Shown: positions 16,356 through 23,777 of the stretch, in pieces | Numbering within the stretch: the first letter of the stretch is position 1 | Layout: every line of letters begins with the position of its first letter | Assembly (NCBI GenBank): GCA_964613095.1 | Contig: CAZTFX010000031.1 | Span: 1 to 25,379, forward strand | DNA from: RGIG4576 sp964613095 | Lineage (GTDB): Bacteria > Bacteroidota > Bacteroidia > Bacteroidales > Muribaculaceae | DNA length: 25,379 nt | Direction of reading: 5' to 3' | Program-made: the position numbers and the translations under genes | The notes under the pieces: generated by a model | What the model saw: the letters and a program-made list of their open reading frames with translations, nothing else | What the model was told of the DNA's origin: nothing | Database searches by the model: none

Positions 16356-18089
16356 ATGATAAGTAAATGGAACTACTTACCTCCTACATCCGAACAAGAG
16401 GCGATAGCAGCCGAATTGACAGACCAATTTCCTAATTGTTCTGCAATAAGTCATTTACTGATACAAAGAGGTGTAACTTCCGGTCAAGAAGTTAATAAGT
16501 TCTTGTATCCGTCTATGAATGACTTACATGATCCATTCTTGATGAAGGACATGGATAAGGCTGTAAACAGGCTCAATAAAGCGCTGGGAGCTAAGGAAAA
16601 AATCCTCATTTATGGGGATTACGATGTAGATGGCACAACGGCTGTAGCATTGGTGTATAAATTCCTTATGAATTACTATTCAAATGTGGAATATTATATA
16701 CCTACTCGCTATGAAGACGGTTATGGCATATCTAATAAAAGTATCGACTATGCCGAAAGCATAGGAGTAAAGTTGATTATTGTACTGGACTGTGGTATAA
16801 AAGCCGTAGAAGAAGTGAAATATGCCAAATCAAAAGGCATAGATTTCATTATTTGCGACCACCATGTGGCAGATGATGAATTACCTGAAGCTGTTGCAAT
16901 CTTAAATCCTAAATTGGAAGATAATCCTTATCCATTTAAGCACCTGTCAGGTTGTGGAGTTGGTTATAAATTTATGACAGCATTTGCACAGAGCAATGGT
17001 TTGGGCAATCGTCATGAATTGGACAATCTTTTGGATTTGGTTGCAGTCAGTATTGCCGCCGATATTGTACCAATGATTGGAGAAAATCGTGTAATGACAT
17101 ATTATGGTCTTAAACGCCTTAATATCAATCCCAATGTCGGTCTTAAAAGTATAATAAAAATTTGCGGTTTATCAGGTAGAGAAATAACAATAAGTGATGT
17201 TATTTTCAAGATAGGTCCCAGAATAAATGCTTCAGGAAGAATGCAATCGGGTATGGAAGCTGTAGAACTTCTGGTTACAAGAGACATTCATGAGGCTTTT
17301 GAGAAAGGTAAAAACATCGACCAATACAATAAAGATCGTAAAGAACTTGATAAACGAATAACAGAAGAAGCCAGTGCGATTCTTGCCGATAGAGGTGAAA
17401 TTGTATCCGGCAAGAAACCGATTGTAATATATAACAAAGATTGGCATAAAGGTATAATCGGTATTGTAGCTTCTCGCTTAACCGAACTATATTGTAAACC
17501 TTGCGTTGTTTTAACACTTTCCAACGGATTGGCTACAGGTTCTTCACGTTCTGTACAAGGTTTTGACATCTATAAGGCAATAGAATCAACTCGTGATTTA
17601 TTAGACAATTTTGGAGGACATACTTATGCCGTCGGTTTGTCATTAAAAGAAGAAAATATCCCTGAATTTACAAAACGATTTGAGCAATACGTAATAGAAA
17701 ACATACATCGAGAGCAACTCATACCGGAACTTGATATCGACTTTGAAATAAATTTTTCAGAGATTACTCCTGAGTTTTTGGGATATTTAAAACTACTTAA
17801 TCCATTTGGTCCATGGAATCAAAAACCGGTATTTATGACTAGAAATGTATATGATTTCGGCACAAGTAAATTAGTAGGGCGTAATCTGGAACATATAAAA
17901 CTGGAATTAATCGATAATAAGTCCGAAAAAGTTCTTAACGGTATTGCATTCAATATGTCAGAACATTATGACTATATTAAATCGCATAAACCATTTGACA
18001 TTTGTTATACAATAGAAGAAAACAAACATAAAAACAACGGCACAATACAACTTCTTGTAAAAGACATAAGAGAATCACAAGAAGAATAA
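16356..18089 (+). CDS. recJ: Single-stranded-DNA-specific exonuclease RecJ
   Basis: RecJ is the 5'-3' single-strand exonuclease of recombination and repair that resects ends unwound by RecQ. The 577-residue length is normal for the family. DHH-family motifs are intact: motif I YGDYDVDGTTA (about residues 86-96), motif II VLDCGI, motif III ICDHH (DHH about 168-170) and the motif IV region with IAADIVPMIGENR. The linker helix follows, then the DHHA1 domain with SGRMQSG and FGGHTYAVGLSLKEENIPEF, including the conserved GGH. The C-terminal OB domain starts near residue 460 (LDIDFEINFSEITPEFLGYL) and includes NPFGPWNQKPVF. recQ begins one base after the stop. ATG 16356 is the only Met near the conserved N-terminus (ISKWNYLPP). 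Confidence 0.96.
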   Translation: MISKWNYLPPTSEQEAIAAELTDQFPNCSAISHLLIQRGVTSGQEVNKFLYPSMNDLHDPFLMKDMDKAVNRLNKALGAKEKILIYGDYDVDGTTAVALVYKFLMNYYSNVEYYIPTRYEDGYGISNKSIDYAESIGVKLIIVLDCGIKAVEEVKYAKSKGIDFIICDHHVADDELPEAVAILNPKLEDNPYPFKHLSGCGVGYKFMTAFAQSNGLGNRHELDNLLDLVAVSIAADIVPMIGENRVMTYYGLKRLNINPNVGLKSIIKICGLSGREITISDVIFKIGPRINASGRMQSGMEAVELLVTRDIHEAFEKGKNIDQYNKDRKELDKRITEEASAILADRGEIVSGKKPIVIYNKDWHKGIIGIVASRLTELYCKPCVVLTLSNGLATGSSRSVQGFDIYKAIESTRDLLDNFGGHTYAVGLSLKEENIPEFTKRFEQYVIENIHREQLIPELDIDFEINFSEITPEFLGYLKLLNPFGPWNQKPVFMTRNVYDFGTSKLVGRNLEHIKLELIDNKSEKVLNGIAFNMSEHYDYIKSHKPFDICYTIEENKHKNNGTIQLLVKDIRESQEE

Positions 18090-18090
18090 T

Positions 18091-19989
18091 ATGAACAAAA
18101 CAATACATGAAATACTTGCCAAATATTGGGGGTATAACTCTTTCCGTTACCTTCAAGAGGACATAATCAAGTCCATTCTTGAAGGTAACGATACTTTAGG
18201 ACTTATGCCTACAGGAGGGGGAAAATCCATAACATTTCAAGTACCCACAATGGCAATGGAAGGGATGACAATTGTTGTTACCCCTATTATTTCATTGATG
18301 AAAGATCAAGTAGATAATTTACTAAAAAGAAAAATCAAAGCTACCTACCTGCATTCCGGATTATCTTTCACCGAAAAACGAAAAGTTATGGAGAAATGTA
18401 TCTTCGGTAATTACAAATTCTTATATGTCTCTCCGGAACGTTTGCAAGCAGATAGTTTTCTTGACCAATTAAGGGATATTAAAATTTCTCTTATTGTAGT
18501 GGATGAAGCTCATTGTATTTCACAATGGGGGTATGATTTCCGACCATCATTCCTGAAAATCACAAATTTGAGAAAAATACTTCCTAATGTACCCATCCTT
18601 GCTCTTACAGCAACAGCCACACCACAAGTTGCTACCGATATCATCGAGAAACTTGAGCTGAAAAGCCCTAAAATATTCTCAATGAGTTTTGCCAGAGATA
18701 ATTTATCCTACGTCGTAAGGCGAAGCGAAGATAAAATCACTCAACTGGTACATATCTTAAACAACGTATCCGGAAGTGGCATTGTATATGTAAGAAGTCG
18801 CAGTAAAACCCGATTAATTGCCGAAGAACTTATCAGAAACAACATTCAAGCAGATTTTTATCATGCCGGACTTGATATCGAAGACAAAGAAGAAAAACAA
18901 AATAAATGGAAACAAGGAAAGTGTAGAATAATGGTTGCAACAAATGCTTTCGGAATGGGAATAGATAAACCGGACGTAAGAATTGTTGCTCATTATGATT
19001 GCCCTAATTCTCTTGAAGAATATTATCAAGAAGCAGGGCGTGCAGGGCGTGATGGAAATAAATCTTATGCAGTTCTTTTAATATCGCACACAGATAAAGC
19101 TACGTTAAAAAAACGTGTTGCCGATTTGTTTCCCTCTAGAGGTTTTATAAAAAAGGTATATGAACTCATAGGCGTATTTTTAGACGTGGCAATCGGTGAT
19201 GGCTATAAAAGAACTTACGATTTTAATTTCAATCTATTCTGTAAAACCTTTAAGTTACCGGTTTTACCCACTCACAATGCATTAAGATTACTTACTCAAG
19301 CAGGTTACATCGAGTTTATAGAGGAAATTGAAACTCTATCGCGGGTGATGATTCTTGCACAAAAAGAAGAATTATATAATCTTAAAAGTGAAAACAAAAA
19401 TTTGGATATAGTTTTGCAAGCTATATTAAGGCAATATACCGGACTTTTTGCCGATTACGTATTTATTAACGAGGAACTTATATCAAGAAAATACAATATT
19501 TCTCAAGAAAATATATATGAAGCCCTATTGACGCTTACCAAAATGCATATTCTACACTATATACCACGAAAAAGAACACCATATATTATATTCACGACTG
19601 CTCGCGAAGAAATAAGATATGTACTTATTCCAAAAGCAATTTATGAAGAACAAAAAAAACGTATCGACTATCGCATACATAATATGGAACGATATGCATA
19701 CAACATTGATGAATGTCGTGAAAAAATACTATTGAAATATTTCGGAGACAACACAGTCAATAACTGTGAAACATGTGATGTTTGTATCACACAAAAGAAA
19801 AAGAACACTTATACCGAAAAAGACATTATAGATGGAGTGATGTATATGGTCGGCAACAAGCCACGCACAATTACCGATTTTATAGAAACACTATCCTTCC
19901 CCAAAGACGAAATTATCAGAATCGTATCCCGCCTCACCGACGAGCAACTCCTCACACTATCACCCGATAGGACATACACAAAAAAATAA
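18091..19989 (+). CDS. recQ: ATP-dependent DNA helicase of the RecQ family
   Basis: RecQ is a 3'-5' helicase in double-strand-end and gap repair, supplying single strands to RecJ, whose gene lies one base upstream. The 632-residue protein has the superfamily-2 core: motif 0 FRYLQEDII, Walker A MPTGGGKS (about 39-46), DEAH box VVDEAHCISQWGYDFRP (about 137-140), motif III ALTATATP, motif V TNAFGMGIDKPDVR and motif VI YYQEAGRAGRDG. After the core, the usual order is altered. In classic RecQ a Cys4 zinc module directly follows the core, whereas here winged-helix-like segments come first and the Cys cluster (Cys 542, 559, 562 and 565; CETCDVC) is near the C-terminus. No HRDC domain is evident. I recall this shorter layout from other Bacteroidota RecQ-type helicases; organisms of the phylum may hold additional paralogues. 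Confidence 0.93.
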   Translation: MNKTIHEILAKYWGYNSFRYLQEDIIKSILEGNDTLGLMPTGGGKSITFQVPTMAMEGMTIVVTPIISLMKDQVDNLLKRKIKATYLHSGLSFTEKRKVMEKCIFGNYKFLYVSPERLQADSFLDQLRDIKISLIVVDEAHCISQWGYDFRPSFLKITNLRKILPNVPILALTATATPQVATDIIEKLELKSPKIFSMSFARDNLSYVVRRSEDKITQLVHILNNVSGSGIVYVRSRSKTRLIAEELIRNNIQADFYHAGLDIEDKEEKQNKWKQGKCRIMVATNAFGMGIDKPDVRIVAHYDCPNSLEEYYQEAGRAGRDGNKSYAVLLISHTDKATLKKRVADLFPSRGFIKKVYELIGVFLDVAIGDGYKRTYDFNFNLFCKTFKLPVLPTHNALRLLTQAGYIEFIEEIETLSRVMILAQKEELYNLKSENKNLDIVLQAILRQYTGLFADYVFINEELISRKYNISQENIYEALLTLTKMHILHYIPRKRTPYIIFTTAREEIRYVLIPKAIYEEQKKRIDYRIHNMERYAYNIDECREKILLKYFGDNTVNNCETCDVCITQKKKNTYTEKDIIDGVMYMVGNKPRTITDFIETLSFPKDEIIRIVSRLTDEQLLTLSPDRTYTKK

Positions 19990-20026
19990 AGCAAATCCCT
20001 TTTCATTTAGGAATTCGCCTTATTTT
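19983..20026 (-). terminator. Minus-strand intrinsic terminator of the DUF4384 gene
   Basis: An 18-bp stem joins 19983-20000 and 20009-20026 with an 8-nt loop. Read on the minus strand all pairs are Watson-Crick or G-U (three G-U), followed by a TTTTTTTGTG tail. Read on the plus strand the same three positions are A-C mismatches. It therefore terminates the minus-strand cluster, and its arm overlaps the recQ stop codon. Confidence 0.75.
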
Positions 20027-20037
20027 AATACTTCCCA

Positions 20038-21000
20038 TTAATAGCTTTCTTTCGGCATAATTGTAATTGGGATTTTCACTACCTGCATCGACTTATCTTT
20101 ACGACGATTCTTCAATAACCATTCCTGCATATGCTTATAATTCACTTCCGGAGGAGCCAGAGCTGCTATTCTTTCATCAGTATGAGCTGAAATATCATCA
20201 TACGGATTTAGGAATTCGTTCTTAGAAAATATCACCTGCAACTCATTCTGTTCCTTTGATTTAGTTGGTATTAACTCAAGTGTATACTCATTAACATAAT
20301 AGTAATCTTCTTCGTAATTCAAATGCTTTTCAGATAAAAATATATACTCTTTATTAGCTTCTACCTTGTAACATCTTTTTTTATCCTTTAAATATGGTAA
20401 TAATCTAAAAAAATTACTTTCTTCATCTTTCATATAAATAGAAATATAACCATCAAAAGGTGACTTAAAGTATACATAATAAGAATCTCCATCCATAAAC
20501 TCTCTAGCCACATATTTTTTATAATCTATAGAATCTCGCCTATAGTTCATACCCGAATTATATAGTGATGGAATATGGATATTTTTTAGAACATATACTT
20601 CTAAGGGGATTTTATCTGACACAATTTCACGTGCTACACCCCAAACTTCCACTGTAATGATTCTAGTTCCATCATCTTTAAAATCATATGAGAATTTTGG
20701 AGATTTCAAGTCACTTAACCATTCTCCATTAACATCGCTTAAATTAATCGATTTAAACTCCAAATCACCTTCACTTATTTCAGTAGTATTTGTTTGCTGA
20801 ATATGCGTACCAAATTTTTCTGCAATCGCTACAATTTTTGCATTTAATATTGCTTTTGCTTTTGCTTGATCTAAAGTTTCACTTGAAGTTTGCACATAAG
20901 TATATTTACCATGCACATCTTTCACTCGTTGAGCATTCACATTGCCATATATGGCTATATAAAATACTAAGACTAATATTATTCGTTCTATTTGCTTCAT
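20038..21000 (-). CDS. Exported protein with LPP20/FlgT-like N-terminus and DUF4384-like C-terminus
   Basis: The 320-residue product has a signal peptide (MKQIERIILVLVFYIAIYGNVNAQ) and no lipobox. Residues 35-65 (SSETLDQAKAKAILNAKIVA, then IAEKFGTHIQ) resemble the first helix of FlgT-N or LPP20-type domains, with Ala-rich periodicity after a short strand. RIITVEVWGVAREI then fits that domain's closing strand. The C-terminal half looks like DUF4384: YYVYFKSPFDGYISIYMKDE followed by SNFFRLLPY corresponds to the family's G-Y-L/I-x-V/I-x-x-x-D and L-x-P-x pattern, and ELQVIFSKNEF fits the later strand. DUF4384 domains are often fused to or encoded beside caspase-like peptidases, and here the caspase gene ends 8 nt upstream, so the two should act together in the envelope. 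It is the last gene before a strong terminator. Confidence 0.65.
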   Translation of the reverse strand: MKQIERIILVLVFYIAIYGNVNAQRVKDVHGKYTYVQTSSETLDQAKAKAILNAKIVAIAEKFGTHIQQTNTTEISEGDLEFKSINLSDVNGEWLSDLKSPKFSYDFKDDGTRIITVEVWGVAREIVSDKIPLEVYVLKNIHIPSLYNSGMNYRRDSIDYKKYVAREFMDGDSYYVYFKSPFDGYISIYMKDEESNFFRLLPYLKDKKRCYKVEANKEYIFLSEKHLNYEEDYYYVNEYTLELIPTKSKEQNELQVIFSKNEFLNPYDDISAHTDERIAALAPPEVNYKHMQEWLLKNRRKDKSMQVVKIPITIMPKESY

Positions 21001-21007
21001 AATTATC

Positions 21008-23671
21008 TTATCTCATTTTCATTGTTTTCCATTCCAATCTCATTGATTCAGATGACTGCACATTAGGAGTTTGATACACATCATTATTATGCAAAGATGT
21101 TCTTCTTACATTTTTATGTACAAAATCAAACAAATCTCCCATTGTTACATCACCTCCTGTTTCTTTCAACTTCTTCAACAAGAAATAAGTAAACAAACCG
21201 TGTCCCTCATCAGCATAATGGAACGCTGTTTCCGAACTTGAACAAGCAGAGAACACTGTTAAATTACCATTTAAGACATTCTCACGAGGTTTAATGGCTG
21301 TTGCACGTGCTTGAAATATTGCATTACCAGATTTTGTTTTTCCACTGAAACAACAATCCAAGAACACATCTACACGGCTTGCTCCTGTTGTTGCTAGTTG
21401 ATTATATAGCTCTTTCATTGGATACGCACCCTCAAAACTTGTAGGACTGCCATCAATTGCTAATAGATGAGCTTCTTGTGTAGTATAATTAGGCACACCA
21501 TGACCGGAATAATAAACTATACCTCTAGCTTGGCTTCCATACTCCCTCAACTTATTTACAAACAGTTCAATACCACGCTTCATCCTAAGATATGGTGCAT
21601 CTCTCAAGTGAGTAATATTCTTACCTTGAATACCAAACATCTTTTCACTATACTCTCTGAAAGTTGTGCCATCTGCAAGTGCATAATGCACCCTATCTGC
21701 CAATTCATAATTTTCATTATTAATAATTAGCACAAAAGTATATTTTCCTGACTCTCTCAATGAATCTGCTAATACCGGTATACCAACATCTATATCGCTT
21801 TTCTTATTACCTCCAATACGAGTAGTATTTGTACTTACTATACTACCACCTTGATTATTTGAGTTGCTGTTTCCACCTCCTAAAATATCATCCAACCCAT
21901 TATCACCTAATACATTTTCTACGATAATTTCATTTCTTTGGAAGCGGTTCTGTTCACTTCTAGAAAAACTAAATGATATATCGGCATCGGGCAAAATGAA
22001 AGTCAATTCGTCTAAAACAATGGAATCATTTGCCACAGCAAATTTAGCATTTGTAGGTTTAATAATTCCCCAATTATTTGCAACAATCGGAGCTTTTTTT
22101 ATTGGTAGATTCACAACCATATCACCTAATTCATAAGTTATATAAGCTGTTTCATTATCGGGATCATATCCTTGATATTTGATATCTCTAACACGACTTG
22201 CAACAGAAGCTTGATATTTTCTTAAATATTCTTTTCTTGCCTCGTTCACCAGTTTACGTCTTTCCTCTTTCAAACGTTCCCCTGAAGTACGTTTCTCATA
22301 ATCTGCAGTTTTCTCGTATGTTTCTTTCATAAAAAATGGTCTTATATGCTTTTCAACATAATCGTATGCATAACTACTGAAAAATGGTACCCCTGCTGAT
22401 GTAACCAATGGTTTATTACTCTCCTTTTTCTTTGCATCAACATATATTGTGTTATTCAACTCATTCCCTTTCAATTCATGCTCTTCCTTAATCACTGAAG
22501 CAACCGACATTTCATTAATATCCATTGAAATACCCAACTTTCCGGCAAAAGCCAATGCTTCATCTCTCTTATTCATCAACAGATATGTATTTATAAGCGC
22601 ATTCTGATATTGTTTTTCATTACTTCTTCTTGTTACACGAGTAAACATATCGGCTGCTGTTTCAAGGAATGGTATCAATTCCGGTAACGGCATTTTATTT
22701 GCATCTTGTTTTCCGTTATTCATTTCCGAAATTACATAATTATAGGAAGCACGACCATAGGCTACCATTGCATCTATATTGTTATTATCGGCAGAATACC
22801 ACTTTTCACTCAACAACATACTTTCCATATAATTACCTGATATCGCTGAAATACGAGCCTGCATACTCAACACCTCCAGTTCGGAAGCATTTTTTTGATA
22901 ATTTATAAAATGTAACTGAGCCTGGCTTATATTTCCGGTTTTTATGTGATATTCAAGAATTTCTTTCGTGAATCTTGTATCTTTAGGGTATTTCTGAAGA
23001 CCTTTCATAAGCGTATAAATCTTGTCTTCAAGTTTACCGGTATAACCATAAGCCATTCCCAAACTCAAATATGCGTTTTGCTCATAGTCTTTATTATTTG
23101 TTTTCAAGTATTCATCAAAAAGAATAGCCGCTTCACCGAATTTTTTTTCATTATATTTATTTTGAGCTACAAAATACACTAGTGAAGGATAATTTGGAAC
23201 TAATGAAAGTACCTCATCTTGAAAAATATCTTGTCTGGGCAACAGAATATATTTTTCAAGCATTTCCACTGCCATAGCCATAGAAGGTTTATTACCTTTT
23301 TGACTAAAATAGATTCCACCGTCTGCTAATGCAGGATGGATTGAAAGAAGTCTCTCTTTTACATGAAGAAAACTTGAAGATAGAGTTGTATCATTAAATA
23401 CATTAAAATAACTTGCTGCACACTCATTCAGCAATTTATAAAATTCATCATTTTTCTCACCTTTAGCCAATTTTATATTATATTCCTCATATAAACTATC
23501 AGCTATTTCCAACTCCGTTTTTACTACAACCAAAGTATCATTTATATGAATACTATCCACATTTAAAGAATCGGTATCGCTTGGTACAGATGTTGTATTT
23601 TTGGCATTTATCCCAAGCCCACTTACCATTAATAAGATTATAAACAAGCTACAGATACGAACTTTTCTCAT
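21008..23671 (-). CDS. Exported TPR and caspase (C14) domain protein
   Basis: The 887-residue product has a signal peptide (MRKVRICSLFIILLMVSGLG, then INAK), so the protease should act outside the cytoplasm. From about residue 120 to 400 it is helical with TPR-like units (NAYLSLGMAYGYTGKLEDKI, then YTLMKGLQKYPKD). A basic coiled segment covers about 450-490, then a beta-rich stretch, then an Asn/Gly linker near 600 (GGGNSNSNNQGG). The caspase domain spans about 637-880: strand YTFVLIINNENY, helix MFGIQGKNITHLRD, catalytic His 724 in IVYYSGHGVP and catalytic Cys 774 in VFLDCCFSGK, with the family's TVFSACSSSETAFHY and GLFTYFLLKKL after it. The catalytic pair is intact. It lies between the propeller gene, across a hairpin, and the DUF4384 gene, 7 nt downstream. 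Specificity and target are unknown. Confidence 0.85.
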   Translation of the reverse strand: MRKVRICSLFIILLMVSGLGINAKNTTSVPSDTDSLNVDSIHINDTLVVVKTELEIADSLYEEYNIKLAKGEKNDEFYKLLNECAASYFNVFNDTTLSSSFLHVKERLLSIHPALADGGIYFSQKGNKPSMAMAVEMLEKYILLPRQDIFQDEVLSLVPNYPSLVYFVAQNKYNEKKFGEAAILFDEYLKTNNKDYEQNAYLSLGMAYGYTGKLEDKIYTLMKGLQKYPKDTRFTKEILEYHIKTGNISQAQLHFINYQKNASELEVLSMQARISAISGNYMESMLLSEKWYSADNNNIDAMVAYGRASYNYVISEMNNGKQDANKMPLPELIPFLETAADMFTRVTRRSNEKQYQNALINTYLLMNKRDEALAFAGKLGISMDINEMSVASVIKEEHELKGNELNNTIYVDAKKKESNKPLVTSAGVPFFSSYAYDYVEKHIRPFFMKETYEKTADYEKRTSGERLKEERRKLVNEARKEYLRKYQASVASRVRDIKYQGYDPDNETAYITYELGDMVVNLPIKKAPIVANNWGIIKPTNAKFAVANDSIVLDELTFILPDADISFSFSRSEQNRFQRNEIIVENVLGDNGLDDILGGGNSNSNNQGGSIVSTNTTRIGGNKKSDIDVGIPVLADSLRESGKYTFVLIINNENYELADRVHYALADGTTFREYSEKMFGIQGKNITHLRDAPYLRMKRGIELFVNKLREYGSQARGIVYYSGHGVPNYTTQEAHLLAIDGSPTSFEGAYPMKELYNQLATTGASRVDVFLDCCFSGKTKSGNAIFQARATAIKPRENVLNGNLTVFSACSSSETAFHYADEGHGLFTYFLLKKLKETGGDVTMGDLFDFVHKNVRRTSLHNNDVYQTPNVQSSESMRLEWKTMKMR

Positions 23672-23728
23672 AATATTATTTTAACAATTCTAAAGATTAT
23701 ATTTCACAAACCCTAAAAAAATCAAAAA

Positions 23729-23759
23729 GAGACTGTACCAAGATAAACGGCACAGTCCC
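23729..23759 (-). terminator. Intrinsic terminator after the propeller/OmpA-like gene
   Basis: An 11-bp stem (23729-23739 with 23749-23759; GGGACTGTGCC with GGTACAGTCTC on the minus strand, two G-U pairs) with a 9-nt loop is followed by TTTTTGATTTTTTT on the minus strand. It separates the propeller gene from the caspase gene and could attenuate read-through. Confidence 0.75.
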
Positions 23760-23777
23760 ATTCTTTTATTTTATTTA

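Noticed and set aside
16168..16359. 63-codon frame (TTG start, or ATG near 16207) overlapping recJ by ATGA
   Set aside because: The start is weak, there is no family resemblance, and the frame crosses a leader-like region; the coupling-type overlap is suggestive but not enough.
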